Shown piece by piece: positions 52,421 to 62,502 of a stretch of 64,000 nucleotides of DNA. Source of the DNA: an uncultured Rhodopila sp. (lineage in GTDB: Bacteria > Pseudomonadota > Alphaproteobacteria > Acetobacterales > Acetobacteraceae). Positions within the stretch are counted from its first letter, which is position 1. Every line of letters starts with the position of its first letter. Location: contig NZ_CAIWTY010000088.1 in the NCBI RefSeq assembly GCF_903915725.1, positions 62,001 to 126,000 on the forward strand, read 5' to 3'. The notes beneath the pieces were generated by a model. That model worked only from the letters and a program-made list of their open reading frames with translations, did no database searches and was not told the DNA's origin. Position numbers and translations under genes: made by a program.

Positions 52421-54532
52421 CTAGGCGCTCTTCTTCATGATCTCGTCCGCCACGTTGCGCGGCACCGGATCATAGTGATGGAACTGCATCGTAAACGACG
52501 CGCGCCCCTTGGTCATGCTGCGCAGGTGCGAGATATACCCGAACATCTCCTTCAGCGGCACATGCGCCCGAACGATGACCGTAGAGCCCGAGCTTTCCTG
52601 GTTCTGGATCGTCCCGCGCCGCCGGTTCAAATCGCCCACCACGTCGCCGACATGGTCCTGAGGCGTCGTCACCTCGACATCCATTATCGGCTCCAGAATG
52701 ATCGGCGACGCCTTCTTCATGCCGTCACGGAAACAAGCCTTGGCGGCGATTTCGAACGCCAGCGCGGACGAATCGACGTCGTGGTACTTGCCGTCCACCA
52801 GCGTATACTTGAAGTCCACGGTCGGAAATCCGGCCAGCACGCCGGTATCGGCCTGCACCCGGATGCCCTTTTCCACCGCCGGGATGTATTCCTTCGGCAC
52901 CGAACCGCCGACGACCTTGTTCTCAAACTGCACGCCGGTGTTGCGCTCCAGCGGCTCGAACACGATCTTCACTTCAGCGTACTGGCCCGAACCACCCGAC
53001 TGCTTCTTATGCGTATACGTCTCGGTCCACGGCTTGGAAATCGTTTCCCGATACGCCACCTGAGGCGCGCCGATGTTGCAATCGACGCCGTATTCGCGGC
53101 GCAGACGGTCGATGATGATCTCCAGGTGCAGCTCGCCCATGCCGGACAGAATGGTCTGGCCGGTCTCCTGGTCGGTTTTCAGCCGCAACGACGGATCTTC
53201 GCCGGCCAGCTTCTGCAACCCGAGGGTCATCTTCTCGACCGCTTCCTTGGTGCGCGGCTCGACCGAGATGTCGATGACGGGCACCGGGAAAGCCATGCGC
53301 TCCAGAATCACCGGATCGTCGTTGGAAGCCAGCGTGTCGCCGGTGCCGGTATCCTTCAGGCCGACGAACGCGGCGATGTCGCCGGCTTCGACTTCCTTGA
53401 TTTCCGCCCGCTTGTCGGCGTGCATCTGGAACATCCGGCCGATGCGCTCGCGATGGCCCTTGGTGGTGTTCTGCACCATGTCGCCCGACTTCAATGTGCC
53501 GGCATAGACGCGCACGAAGGTCAGCGTGCCGTACTTATCGTTGATGATCTTGAACGCCAGCCCGGCGAACGGCGCATTCGGATCCGCCGGGATGCGGCGG
53601 CGCTTGGCCTGCACTTCGTGCAGCTCCTCCGGCGTCAGGCCGTCTTCCTCGCCCTCTTCCGCAGCGATCGAAATCCCCGGCACGTCGATCGGCGACGGCA
53701 GGTAGTCGATCACCGCGTCCAGCAGCGGCTGCACGCCCTTGTTCTTGAACGCCGTGCCGCACAGCACCGGACGGAACGCGCCGTCGATCGTGCCGCGCTT
53801 GATGGCGCGCTTCAGCGTCTCGATCTTGACGTCGCCGTGCTCAAAATATTCTTCCATGCCGGCGTCATCGACGGCCAGCGCTGTGTCCAGCAGCGTCTGC
53901 CGGTGCTCCTTGGCCAGTTCCGCCAGGTCTTCCGGAATGTCCTCGTAATGATATTTCGCGCCGAGCTCACCGCCTTCCCAGATGATCGCCTTCATCTCAA
54001 CCAGGTCGACCACGCCAAGGAACTGGTCCTCGGTGCCGATGGGAAGCTGCAGCGGCAGCGCGACGATATCCAGCTTCTCCTTCAGGGTGGCGAAGGCGCG
54101 ATAAAAATCGGCGCCGGTGCGGTCCAGCTTGTTGATGAAGATGATGCGCGGCACCTTGTAGCGGTCCGCCAGGCGCCAGTTGGTCTCCGACTGCGGCTGC
54201 ACGCCGGCCACGCCCTCAATGATAAAAATGGCGCCGTCGAGCACGCGCAGGCTGCGGTTCACCTCGATGTTGAAATCGATGTGGCCGGGCGTGTCGATGA
54301 TGTTGATGCGGTTGTCTTTCCACTGGCACGTCACCGCGGCGGAGGTGATGGTGATCCCCCGCTCCCGCTCCTGGTCCATATAATCGGTCGTGGTGTTGCC
54401 GTCGTGCACCTCGCCGATTTTGTGCGACTCGCCCGTGTAATACAGAATCCGCTCGGTCGTGGTGGTCTTCCCGGCATCGATATGCGCGGTGATCCCTATG
54501 TTTCTGATCTTATCGAGCGGCACAACAGTCAC
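52421..54532 (-). CDS. fusA: Elongation factor G
   Basis: A 703-residue translational GTPase that moves the ribosome by one codon. G1 is [11 protein letters not shown]2 R-G-I-T-I-T-S, G3 D-T-P-G-H-I-D-F and G4 N-K-L-D-R. Domains II-V follow in normal order, ending with K-K-S-A. It starts with GTG. Unlike the usual str operon setting, no rpsL, rpsG or tuf gene is next to it and it has its own terminator, so this may be a stand-alone or second EF-G. Confidence 0.95.
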   Translation of the reverse strand: MTVVPLDKIRNIGITAHIDAGKTTTTERILYYTGESHKIGEVHDGNTTTDYMDQERERGITITSAAVTCQWKDNRINIIDTPGHIDFNIEVNRSLRVLDGAIFIIEGVAGVQPQSETNWRLADRYKVPRIIFINKLDRTGADFYRAFATLKEKLDIVALPLQLPIGTEDQFLGVVDLVEMKAIIWEGGELGAKYHYEDIPEDLAELAKEHRQTLLDTALAVDDAGMEEYFEHGDVKIETLKRAIKRGTIDGAFRPVLCGTAFKNKGVQPLLDAVIDYLPSPIDVPGISIAAEEGEEDGLTPEELHEVQAKRRRIPADPNAPFAGLAFKIINDKYGTLTFVRVYAGTLKSGDMVQNTTKGHRERIGRMFQMHADKRAEIKEVEAGDIAAFVGLKDTGTGDTLASNDDPVILERMAFPVPVIDISVEPRTKEAVEKMTLGLQKLAGEDPSLRLKTDQETGQTILSGMGELHLEIIIDRLRREYGVDCNIGAPQVAYRETISKPWTETYTHKKQSGGSGQYAEVKIVFEPLERNTGVQFENKVVGGSVPKEYIPAVEKGIRVQADTGVLAGFPTVDFKYTLVDGKYHDVDSSALAFEIAAKACFRDGMKKASPIILEPIMDVEVTTPQDHVGDVVGDLNRRRGTIQNQESSGSTVIVRAHVPLKEMFGYISHLRSMTKGRASFTMQFHHYDPVPRNVADEIMKKSA

Positions 54533-54631
54533 GGCGAACCTCCATCAACGAACAAACGGGCGGGCATATCAGAAAGGGCGCGTGACCCATTGCTGGATCC
54601 GGGGACAACCCCCGCGCGCCCGCCCACTGTG

Positions 54632-54651
54632 CCGGCCGAACCTTCGGCCGG
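54632..54651. promoter_or_regulatory. Hairpin upstream of fusA
   Basis: A 9-bp perfect stem, CCGGCCGAA (54632-54640) with TTCGGCCGG (54643-54651), 2-base loop, in the roughly 280-base gap upstream of fusA. Could be a terminator from a lost upstream gene or a leader element. Confidence 0.3.
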
Positions 54652-54815
54652 TTATGTATGCCGGGAAATGCGACACGCCGCGCGCTTTTGCAAGTGCGAA
54701 TTCGGTGCGGCACGCACATGGCAACGCGGTTGCGCTGAATCCGGCCCACACAGTTCATAACAATATCCAACATCGGGGCGGACCGGTTGGCCGGTTGACC
54801 TGAGGGCGGGACTAT

Positions 54816-55440
54816 GTGGTTGCCTCCATCCGCGGCTGGGACCTGCAGCCGGCGGGCCGGCTGCGACGCTCCAGCCGATCGGCTGGGTCAGCGGCTTTGC
54901 CGAACATGCCGACGCAGACCCATGACCATCTCCCGCTCGTTCGACGGGATGGCGCCGATGGCGCCGTACGGAGATGGCGCCGTGCGGCGATCCCGGGCCT
55001 GGTCGCGCTCCGCGGCGAAATCGTGCCGCCTGCGGAGCAGCCGGACGAGGTGCCCGATCCGGACGGGTTCTGGCGGCCGCGCGACCGCGGCTTCGGCAGC
55101 GCCGTGCCGGCGCGGAACGAACCGGCAGGGAATGGTCCGCCGAAGGACCGCTACGCTTTCCCGTATCCGGCCCTGGCGGCGGCCGAATGGCTCCGTGGTC
55201 CCGATGGCCCGCGCATTGCCGCGCTGGAGCTCGGCGGCCAGGACAGCCGCACCGATCAGCCGCACCGGCTGGAGGCGCTGTCGGGGCAGCTCGATGCCGG
55301 GCTGCTGGCGCTGCGGACGGGATTGGTTCGGCCCGCAGGCAGACGGCGGTGGAGGTGCTGACGGATGTGGCCGCACCTACCGGGGAGACGGACCACGGAA
55401 CCGGGACGGTCGCATTAGGCGACGCCCGGGAATTGCCGCT
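54816..55440 (+). pseudogene. DUF1501 (secreted sulfatase-like) gene remnant
   Basis: One frame reads L-R-G-P-D-G-P-R-I-A-A-L-E-L-G-G-Q-D, L-S-G-Q-L-D-A-G-L-L-A-L-R-T-G-L; a shift near 55345 gives R-Q-T-A-V-E-V-L-T-D and then T-D-H-G-T-G-T-V-A. These match the C-terminal half of DUF1501 proteins (D-x-H ... L-D-A-G-L-A-A-L ... T-D-H-G-x-G). The two parts are in different frames, and part of the family's G-R-T segment is missing. No intact start. The limits are approximate. Confidence 0.6.
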
Positions 55441-56575
55441 TCGGTTGGGCGTCCTTCCCTCCCCGTCATGGCCAGGCTTGTCCGGGCCATGACGGACTAA
55501 AGTCAGCCGCCCGATTCGCTTATTCTTGGGCGTCGCCTTAGTGGCGGGCGGGACGATGGCGGGGGTGATCCGAGCCTCATCGCTCACTAAGGGGTCCGAT
55601 ATCAGCTTTTGCTTTTATGTCATGGGTGGCCCTGATGCGTGTCTCATACGGCGGCGGTCATAAAACGGAAGCGAGGCCGGGGGCGGCGCCGGCCGCCAAC
55701 GAGGCGACACTGTCGTCACGCCGTCGATTCGCGCTGCGGCGACCGTTGAAAAGAAACGTTTGCGCCGAGGTCCCGGCGCTTTGCCGCCGCGCGCGGAAGC
55801 GGTCTGCATTGAGATTGAAACGGTCCAGGACCGCCAGTCATCGGCACGTCAGTCGCGTCTGAAAGCATTGCCCGGCCTCGGCGGCGGACTTTGAAGGCCC
55901 GACTTAATCGCTGACGCCTGCAAATGGCATGACAATAGAACCAGCCGGCGGCGGGGAGCCTGGCGCCGGGATCGTCGACTTGCCGACGAAACCGCCTGCG
56001 CAGTCCTCCCGGGTCGAAGCCAAGAAGTCCGGCTTCTTCGCACTGGCTTCGGCCGCCCGGGCGCCGCACGGCCGGCTTTTCACGCCGATCCGGGCGCATA
56101 ATACCACTCCGCCATGACAGCGACCCTGCGCCACGCCGCATTGTCATGCCGATGGAGGTTGGCATCCACGCGTTTTGCTTATGTTAACAAAGACGCGCCC
56201 GCCATGACGGCCGCGAACACCGTGACTACGGGTCAATCTTCACGCGGACTGGCATAAGCACCCTCTCCGGCGACTCGAGTCGCGTCCGGCAAGAGAAGAT
56301 CCCGTCAAAGGATTCGTACTTCGCTGGCAAGGTCGATGCCGCCTTACCTGGCAAAGTTGATGCCGAGGTCCTCCATTACCGCTGCAACTTCGATCCCGGG
56401 CCCGGTTTCATTTTCTACCTAAGGGTTTCTGGCTGCCAATATCTGCGGAAAAACCGAGCTGTCCCACGCCCCAGCCGATCGGCCGAAAATTCATCTGACA
56501 AATGCGTCAGAGGACTATGGCGCCATTTGATCGCATGGACTATATTGACCTCTCTGGGTTGCAGGAAAGAAATAT
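55441..56575. other. Long stretch without a recognised gene
   Basis: About 1.1 kb. It contains the palindromic repeat at 55463-55495, a relative of the 13.7-kb inverted repeat near 56147-56172, and no believable gene. The last 100 bases are AT-richer and should contain the mucR promoter. Confidence 0.45.
55463..55495. repeat. Dispersed palindromic repeat, single-hairpin copy
   Basis: CCGTCATGGCC (55463-55473) and GGCCATGACGG (55485-55495) pair perfectly, with two more inner pairs. Same core as the other copies. Confidence 0.7.
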
Positions 56576-57016
56576 ATGTCTGACGATGTGCTGGGGTTCA
56601 CGGCCCAAATCGTGAGTGCTCACTTAACAAAGAACGCGGTTCCCGTGGAGGAGCTGCCGGCTTTGATCCGTGAGGTCTACAAGACCTTATCGACTGTCGG
56701 GGAAGCTCCCGCGCCGGTCGAAGCGTTGAAGCCGGCGGTCGCGGTGACCAAGTCGGTCTTCCCGGATCACATCGTTTGCCTGGAAGATGGCAAGCAGATG
56801 ACCATGCTGAAACGACACCTGATGACCGAGCACAATCTGACGGTCGATCAGTACCGGACAAAATGGGGCTTGCCCTCCAACTATCCGATGGTGGCGCCGA
56901 ACTACGCGGAAACCCGCTCGTCGCTGGCTAAGAAGATGGGATTGGGACGCAGCCGTACTGTCGCGCCGAAGAAGCCGGCCCGCAAGGCGCCCGCCAAGCG
57001 CGGCGGCCGGGGCTAA
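56576..57016 (+). CDS. MucR/Ros-family zinc-finger transcription regulator
   Basis: A 146-residue regulator of the alphaproteobacterial MucR/Ros family. The zinc finger is C-x2-D-x9-H-x4-H (C-L-E-D ... R-H-L-M-T-E-H), followed by the family segment T-V-D-Q-Y-R-T-K-W-G-L-P. The C-terminus is a basic tail of K-P-A-R-K-A-P-A-K-R type. MucR proteins bind AT-rich DNA and control exopolysaccharide, motility and cell cycle genes. GGAAAG lies upstream of the ATG. A composite terminator follows. Confidence 0.92.
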   Translation: MSDDVLGFTAQIVSAHLTKNAVPVEELPALIREVYKTLSTVGEAPAPVEALKPAVAVTKSVFPDHIVCLEDGKQMTMLKRHLMTEHNLTVDQYRTKWGLPSNYPMVAPNYAETRSSLAKKMGLGRSRTVAPKKPARKAPAKRGGRG

Positions 57017-57037
57017 ACCTTCAGACCGAACAATAGT

Positions 57038-57082
57038 GCCATTTGGCGGACGGGATGCCTGGTCCCGGCGCCAAATGGCTTT
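57038..57082 (+). terminator. Composite hairpin terminator after mucR-like gene
   Basis: An outer 11-bp stem (GCCATTTGGCG at 57038-57048 with CGCCAAATGGC at 57069-57079) encloses an inner 5-bp hairpin (CGGGA/TCCCG), and TTT follows at 57080-57082. It begins 21 bases after the stop. Confidence 0.7.
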
Positions 57083-57705
57083 CGATCACCGATACCAGAC
57101 CGCATTGACTTTGCCACGCTGCGCGGGCGCCCCCACCGTCGTGGCGGGCACAGGCACCGGAGGCGTTGAAATAGCCCTCCATCGGTGTCGTTTTGCCCCT
57201 CTTCATGCGAAGAACATTATCATCCAAGCCTCTGTTCACTTGGAGCAAAGGCGTTGGTGGCGACCGCCGTCGGCACGCCGGAGAGCTCCCGCCGAAGAAA
57301 CGCCGTCGCGGTGGACCGGCATAGAATTAAAGAAACGTCCATGCCGCTTCCGGGGCGGCGATGCTCTCAGTCTAGTTGTTTCGCAGAGCGCATCGCGACT
57401 CGCTCATGGTTTCAATTCTGCGAGGACCGCAAGTAGTACCCGATTCGATAGCAGCCGATCGGCCTGCGCATAGCCTCCCGGCGATCCGGAACGGTGCTGG
57501 CTGAAAACGTCAAAAGGCGTTGCCGGTCGAGTCGATATTGGCGCCGGAACAACCGGTTAAAGGACCGCAGCGCCTTAGGCTGAAGCGCGGAAGGCGATGC
57601 AGGGCGCCGCCCCGCGCAGCGCGCCTCTCCCTGGTCATCGCCGCCAATGCTGCTAGCCTGGAGCGCGCAATCCGCGATGCGCGGCGGGACGGGAGACCAG
57701 CGACG
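57083..57705. other. Long stretch without a recognised gene
   Basis: About 620 bases between the MucR-type and enoyl-CoA hydratase genes. Short frames only, none with a family match. No strong hairpin or RNA gene seen. Confidence 0.4.
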
Positions 57706-58503
57706 ATGCAACATGGCAAAATCATTCTTGAAACCGTTGGCGACGTCGCGGTGCTGACACTGAACGACCCGGCCGTGCTGAACGCCTTCGGGCGCAAGCT
57801 GCGCGAGGACATGACGGACGCGCTGGACTCCGTCGAAGCCGGTCCGGCCCGCTGCCTTGTCATCACCGGCACCGGCCGGGCATTCTGTTCCGGCGCCAAC
57901 CTGAACGATCCCGACCGGGATGAACGCGACCGCGCCGCCGAGGCGCTGGGCGACGTCGAGTCGGACCTGGAGGCCTGGTACAACCCGATGTTCCTCCGCC
58001 TGCGCGCGTCGAACATCCCGATCGTCACCGCGATCAACGGCATCGCCGCCGGGGCCGGCATGAGCCTGGCGCTGACCGGCGACATCAAGCTCGCCGCCCG
58101 TTCCGCATCGTTCCTGCAGGCCTTCGCCCGCATCGGCCTGGTGCCGGACTGCGGATCATCCTGGATCCTGCCGCGGCTGATCGGCATGGCGCGGGCGCTG
58201 GAGCTGGCGTTGCTGGCGCAGCCGCTGCCGGCCGAGACGGCGTTCGCGTGGGGCATGATCAACCGGGTGGAGGACGATGCGGCGCTGATGCCGGCGGCGA
58301 TGGAGCTGGCCCGGGGCCTCGCCAAGGGGCCGCGGTCGCTCGGGATGATCCGGCAGATGGCCTGGGAGGGCCTCGACAACCGCTATATCGAACAGCTCGA
58401 CCTGGAAGCCAAGCTGCAGGCGAAAGCGGCGCTCACCGGCGACTTCCTGGAGGGCCTGGCGGCGTTCCGGGAGAAGCGGGCGGCGCGTTTTACCGGCGAG
58501 TAG
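57706..58503 (+). CDS. Enoyl-CoA hydratase/isomerase family protein
   Basis: A 265-residue crotonase-fold protein. Seen: A-F-C-S-G-A-N-L (oxyanion loop 1) and I-N-G-I-A-A-G-A-G-M-S-L-A-L (oxyanion loop 2), then D-I-K-L-A-A-R-S-A-S-F. After the second loop it reads R-I-G-L-V-P-D-C-G-S-S-W, with Asp in the position used by PaaG-type isomerases, while the first hydratase Glu is not evident. It acts on a CoA thioester; substrate unknown. GGGAGA precedes the ATG at 57706. Confidence 0.9.
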   Translation: MQHGKIILETVGDVAVLTLNDPAVLNAFGRKLREDMTDALDSVEAGPARCLVITGTGRAFCSGANLNDPDRDERDRAAEALGDVESDLEAWYNPMFLRLRASNIPIVTAINGIAAGAGMSLALTGDIKLAARSASFLQAFARIGLVPDCGSSWILPRLIGMARALELALLAQPLPAETAFAWGMINRVEDDAALMPAAMELARGLAKGPRSLGMIRQMAWEGLDNRYIEQLDLEAKLQAKAALTGDFLEGLAAFREKRAARFTGE

Positions 58504-58520
58504 AGCTTTCCGTGGCGCCC

Positions 58521-58563
58521 CCTCCTCGTCATGGCCCGGCTCGTCCGGGCCATGACGAGGAGG
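58521..58563. repeat. Dispersed palindromic repeat between convergent genes
   Basis: A perfect 19-bp stem (58521-58539 with 58545-58563) around a 5-base loop, the longest uninterrupted copy of the CGTCATGGCC palindrome here. It lies between the stop codons of two convergent genes and may serve as a shared transcription end. Confidence 0.8.
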
Positions 58564-58572
58564 CAGGCGCCG

Positions 58573-59691
58573 CTATCCCCGAAACTCCGGCGTCGCCTGC
58601 AACAACGGGAAGGCACTGTGCACATGCGGCTGCGCCACCGGCGGAGCATCGCGGAACACGAACCCCGGATGCAACTCCGCCAGGCTGCGCGCGCCGGCCA
58701 GCGCCATGGCCACGCCGAACTCGTGCTCCAGCAGTTCCAGCATCTTGTGCACACCGGCATCGCCGCCGGCCGCCAGCGCGTAGCAATACATCCGCCCCAT
58801 CGCCACCGCGTCGGCCCCGAGCGCAATCGCCTTGACGATGTCCGTGCCGCGGCAGATGCCGCCATCGATGATCACCCGCGCCCTGCCCCGCACCGCCGCC
58901 ATCACCTCCGGCAGCAGGTCCATCGACCCGCGCCCGTGATCGAGCTGCCGCCCGCCATGGTTGGAGACGTAGACTCCGTCAACGCCCAACTCGCAGCACA
59001 GGGCCGCATCCTCGGCGGTGGCGATGCCCTTCAGGATCAGCGGGATTGTGTGCGTGGCCTTGAAGTGCCGGACATTGTCCCAGTTGAAACCCGCCTGGTA
59101 GCTCTGCCCGGTCGCCACCGCGCGCCACGGCTTGACGAATCGTCCGGCGATGTCCCGTTCCCGCCGCGAATAGGCGGCGGTATCGACGGTGATGGCGAAG
59201 GCGTCGTAGCCGGCATCCACTGCGCGCCGGACGATGTCGTCCACCCAGGCATCGTCGCCGCGCACATAGAGTTGAAAAATTTTCGGCCCGGTCGCCGCCG
59301 CCGCCGACTCCTCCAGCCCCGGCGCCGTCACCGAACTCACCATGATCGGCACGCCGAACGCCGAGGCCGCCCGCCCCGCCGTCGCCGCCCCGCCGGGATG
59401 GAACGATTCCAGCGAGCCGACCGGAGCCAGAATGACCGGCAGGCGCAGCATGCGGCCGAACAGGGTGGTGCCAAGCTCGATCTTCGATACATCGACACAG
59501 ACCCGCGGCCGCAGCGCCAGGGAATCGAGCGCCAGCCGGTTGCGCCGCATCGTCGTTTCGGATTCCGCCGCGCCGACGAGATAGCCCCAGAGATGGTCAG
59601 ACAGCTTGGCGCGCGCGGCGGGGATGAATTCGTGCAGGCACTGGAAATCGCCTGCCGGCTCGAACAGATGCGTGGCTTCGGCCTGATCCAT
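58573..59691 (-). CDS. FMN-dependent alpha-hydroxy-acid oxidase/dehydrogenase
   Basis: A 372-residue beta/alpha barrel of the lactate/glycolate oxidase and mandelate dehydrogenase family. Seen: V-I-L-A-P-V-G-S (FMN phosphate side), F-Q-L-Y-V-R-G, the catalytic V-S-N-H-G-G-R-Q-L-D with its His and Arg, and I-I-D-G-G-I-C-R-G-T-D-I-V-K-A near the end. It oxidises a 2-hydroxy acid to a 2-keto acid. Substrate not determinable. The upstream MFS gene ends close by on the same strand and could supply the substrate. Confidence 0.93.
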   Translation of the reverse strand: MDQAEATHLFEPAGDFQCLHEFIPAARAKLSDHLWGYLVGAAESETTMRRNRLALDSLALRPRVCVDVSKIELGTTLFGRMLRLPVILAPVGSLESFHPGGAATAGRAASAFGVPIMVSSVTAPGLEESAAAATGPKIFQLYVRGDDAWVDDIVRRAVDAGYDAFAITVDTAAYSRRERDIAGRFVKPWRAVATGQSYQAGFNWDNVRHFKATHTIPLILKGIATAEDAALCCELGVDGVYVSNHGGRQLDHGRGSMDLLPEVMAAVRGRARVIIDGGICRGTDIVKAIALGADAVAMGRMYCYALAAGGDAGVHKMLELLEHEFGVAMALAGARSLAELHPGFVFRDAPPVAQPHVHSAFPLLQATPEFRG

Positions 59692-59752
59692 TTATGTCCT
59701 CCCTCGCGGCGTCGCGGGCTTATCAGGCATCGCCCGGCGAGACTGCGCAAGA

Positions 59753-60955
59753 TCAGGCGGTAACCGCCTTGCGCTGCCGCACCGGGCGGGTCTCCGGCAT
59801 CGCCAGCCAGAGCAGCAGCACCGCCGACAGGGCGACAGCGGCCAGGAACAGGAACATCGCCGGTTCGCCGAAGCGCTCCGCGACATCCCCGGCGATCACC
59901 GTGCTGAAAGTGGCACCCAGCCCGGCGGCGAGCCCGAGCGAGCCGATGGCGAGGTTCAGATAGCCGGTGCGCCGGGTCGTATCCGCCGCGATCAGCGGCA
60001 GCATCAGCCCGAACACCGCCGCGCTTACTCCGTCCAGCGCCTGATACGCCATCAGCGGCGCCGCACCGGGCAAGCTGGCGAACAGCACCGCGCGGAGCGG
60101 CACGGCAGCAAAGCCGATCAGCAGGATCGGGCGGCGGCCGAAGCGTTGCGCAAGGCGGCCGAACCAGGGCGCCAGCACCGCCGTGACGATCTGCGGCACG
60201 ATGATGGTCGCCGAGACCGTAAATCCGGACGCCTCGCCGCGTCGCGCCAGACCGTGCAGCGCCAACGGCAGCATCGCCGCATTGGCGAACTGGAACAGCA
60301 AGGCGGCAACCGCGAAGATATGCAGCGCCGGTTCGGCGAAGGTTCGCCAGGCCGGGTGCTCCCGGTGCTTCGGGTGGCGCATCGCCGGATGATCCTCGCC
60401 GTCCTCGATGCAGTCGGACGCCTTGATCACGAACAGCGATACCAGTGCCGGAACGACCAGCGCCGCCGTGACCAGGAACACCGCCTGCTCCGAGACGTAG
60501 GCTGCCGCCGCACCCAGCAGCGCTGCCGAGGCCGCATTGCCGAGCGACGACCATCGCGTGTTGACGCCCATTTTCTCGCCAAAACTGTCATGCCCGCACA
60601 AAGATAAAGTGATGGCCGCGATCGCCGGGGTAACGACGCAGCTCGCCAGCCCGTGCGCCACCTGGGCGCCCCAGATCAGCGGCCGAGTCGGCAGCAGGCA
60701 AAGCATCAGCGCGCTGACGGCCAGGGCGATCAACCCCGCGGCGGTGACTCCCCGCTTGCGGTGGACCTGGTCGACCAACCAGCCGCCCGGAATTTGGCCC
60801 AATAGGGCTGCGAAGGTGCCGATGCTGAGCGCCAGGCCGAGGGCACGCAGCGACCAGCCCTGCTGGGTCAGCCAGACGGCAATGAACGGACCGAAGCCGG
60901 CCTGAACCGCCGCGGTGAAGAAGTTCAGTCCGTTCAGCCCCAGCCTGCTGCGCAT
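59753..60955 (-). CDS. MFS transporter
   Basis: A 400-residue protein with twelve hydrophobic segments. MFS signature G-G-W-L-V-D-Q-V-H-R-K-R lies between helices 2 and 3, and A-P-W-F-G-R-L-A-Q-R-F-G-R-R in the second half. The group resembles metabolite exporters/uptake carriers with no assigned cargo. It is 61 bases upstream of the hydroxy-acid oxidase gene on the same strand, so the two may be co-transcribed. Confidence 0.88.
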   Translation of the reverse strand: MRSRLGLNGLNFFTAAVQAGFGPFIAVWLTQQGWSLRALGLALSIGTFAALLGQIPGGWLVDQVHRKRGVTAAGLIALAVSALMLCLLPTRPLIWGAQVAHGLASCVVTPAIAAITLSLCGHDSFGEKMGVNTRWSSLGNAASAALLGAAAAYVSEQAVFLVTAALVVPALVSLFVIKASDCIEDGEDHPAMRHPKHREHPAWRTFAEPALHIFAVAALLFQFANAAMLPLALHGLARRGEASGFTVSATIIVPQIVTAVLAPWFGRLAQRFGRRPILLIGFAAVPLRAVLFASLPGAAPLMAYQALDGVSAAVFGLMLPLIAADTTRRTGYLNLAIGSLGLAAGLGATFSTVIAGDVAERFGEPAMFLFLAAVALSAVLLLWLAMPETRPVRQRKAVTA

Positions 60956-60959
60956 CGAT

Positions 60960-61188
60960 GGTGCCTAAAGGAAGGCCAGGACGCTGCCCCCCGCCTTTGC
61001 AGGGGCATGCCTGGACCCGCAAAGGGCCGGCGGCCCTTTGATCCCATTAATTGAGGGGATGCGAGAGAGGGGCAACCCGGGGGTTCGCAACCCCGAGTAG
61101 CCCCTCTCCCACAACCCCTCAAAATACCAGGGTTCACAGGGCCGCCGGCCCTGAGCGGGGGTTCGGGGGCAGCGCCCCCGAGCTTCCT
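60960..61188. repeat. Highly structured intergenic element
   Basis: About 230 bases made of nested inverted repeats: AAAGGGCC-GGC-GGCCCTTT near 61020-61038, GAGAGGGGC ... GCCCCTCTC with an inner CGGGGGTTCGCAACCCCG hairpin near 61065-61108, and GGGGGC-AGC-GCCCCC near 61166-61180. The block GGGCCGGCGGCCCT near 61024 also recurs inverted near 61139-61152. It fits the G-rich intergenic repeats common in Acetobacteraceae. Confidence 0.55.
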
Positions 61189-62238
61189 TTATGCGACCTG
61201 CAGGCGCCGCACCGGCTGGGCCAGCGTCTCGTATAGATCGACGTAGTCTTCCGCCATGCGGCGCGAGGTAAAGCGTCGATCGAACGTCGCCCGCACCTTG
61301 GCGCGGTCGAGCGTATCGACTTTGCCAAGGGCTTTCACGGCCTCATCGATATCGTTGACAATGAAACCGGTCACCCCGTTGTCGATGACTTCCGGCACCG
61401 AGCCGTGGTTGAAGGCGATCACAGGCGTGCCGCAGGCCATCGCTTCGATCATCACAAGCCCGAAAGGTTCCGGCCAGCGGATCGGGAAGACCAGCGCATG
61501 CGCAGCGGACAGGAATGCGGGCTTCTGCGCGTCGTTGATCTCGCCGATGAACTCGACGTTGGAGTTGCCCTTGATCAGCGGCTTGATGATGGTGTCGTAG
61601 TATTCCTTGTCGGCGTTATCGACCTTGGCGGCGACCTTCAGCTTCAGGCCGGCCTTGCCGGCGATCTGAATCGCCTGGTCGAGGCCCTTTTCCGGCGACA
61701 CGCGGCCGAGGAACGCGGCGTATTCCTGCTTCACCGGCAGCGGCTTCAGCAGGTTCGCCGGCATGCCGTGCAGTACCGTGCGCACCCAGTTCAGGTTCGG
61801 TATCGGCGCGCGCTGACTGTCGGAGATCGAGACGAACGGCGCGTTCGCGAAGGTGCTGTAGGTTTCGACGAACTCCGGCAGGTCGAGGCGGCCGTGAATG
61901 GTCGTCAGGTACGGCGTGTTCTGGCGGCTGAACAGCGACAGCGGGAAGTAGTCGATGTGGAAGTGCAGGACGTCGAACTCGTCCTTGCGGCGATAGATCA
62001 TCTCAACCATGCGATAGTAGATCGCCACCCAATCCTTGACCGAGGGATCGAGCCGCAGCGCCTGGTCGCGCATCGGCGCGAGCGTGGCGGAGGTCACGGA
62101 GTCGCCGCTGGCGAACAGGGTGACGTCGTGACCCATCGCGACCAGTTCTTCGGTCAGCGAGTAGACCACACGCTCGGTGCCGCCGTACAGCTTGGGCGGA
62201 ACCGCCTCGAACAGAGGCGATATTTGAGCAATACGCAT
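61189..62238 (-). CDS. GT4-family glycosyltransferase (copy 2)
   Basis: A 349-residue GT-B glycosyltransferase, highly similar to the protein at 10178-11245: both start M-R-I-A-Q-I-x-P-L-x-E-A-V-P-P-K-L-Y-G-G and share P-E-P-F-G-L-V-M-I-E-A-M-A-C-G-T-P. It contains F-L-G-R-V-S-P-E-K-G and the donor-site Glu residues. It is divergent from an MsbA-like ABC exporter gene, so export of a lipid-linked or free glycan is a possible link. Product unknown. Confidence 0.9.
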   Translation of the reverse strand: MRIAQISPLFEAVPPKLYGGTERVVYSLTEELVAMGHDVTLFASGDSVTSATLAPMRDQALRLDPSVKDWVAIYYRMVEMIYRRKDEFDVLHFHIDYFPLSLFSRQNTPYLTTIHGRLDLPEFVETYSTFANAPFVSISDSQRAPIPNLNWVRTVLHGMPANLLKPLPVKQEYAAFLGRVSPEKGLDQAIQIAGKAGLKLKVAAKVDNADKEYYDTIIKPLIKGNSNVEFIGEINDAQKPAFLSAAHALVFPIRWPEPFGLVMIEAMACGTPVIAFNHGSVPEVIDNGVTGFIVNDIDEAVKALGKVDTLDRAKVRATFDRRFTSRRMAEDYVDLYETLAQPVRRLQVA

Positions 62239-62318
62239 AAGAAAAATGCCCCAGTTTGACTACGGGTTTAAGCCACCAGGCGACTGTTATATTGTGATTG
62301 GTTCGGCGTGTCTCGCGC

Positions 62319-62348
62319 TTGACTTCACAATCCATCAGCGTCTATCAA
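62319..62348 (+). promoter_or_regulatory. Candidate promoter of the ABC exporter gene
   Basis: In the AT-richer gap between the divergent glycosyltransferase and exporter genes: TTGACT (62319-62324), 18 bases, TATCAA (62343-62348). Five of six and four of six matches to the sigma-70 consensus. Not confirmed. Confidence 0.35.
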
Positions 62349-62502
62349 ACAAGGGTTATAGTTTCTGAATGTGGCGAAATGTCGGCGTGTTAGGCATGAT
62401 TATCGGCCCTCGCTGCCTTAATTTGGCCGACAAATATGACGAAGCTCTGTCTCAGCGGTCCGGGTCCGCATCCCTATCCCGGCTACAGGAGCTGCCGTCG
62501 TC

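Noticed and set aside
55500-56575. Small genes in the 1-kb gap before the MucR-type gene
   Set aside because: All frames are short and Arg-rich without ribosome sites, as expected from GC-rich non-coding sequence.
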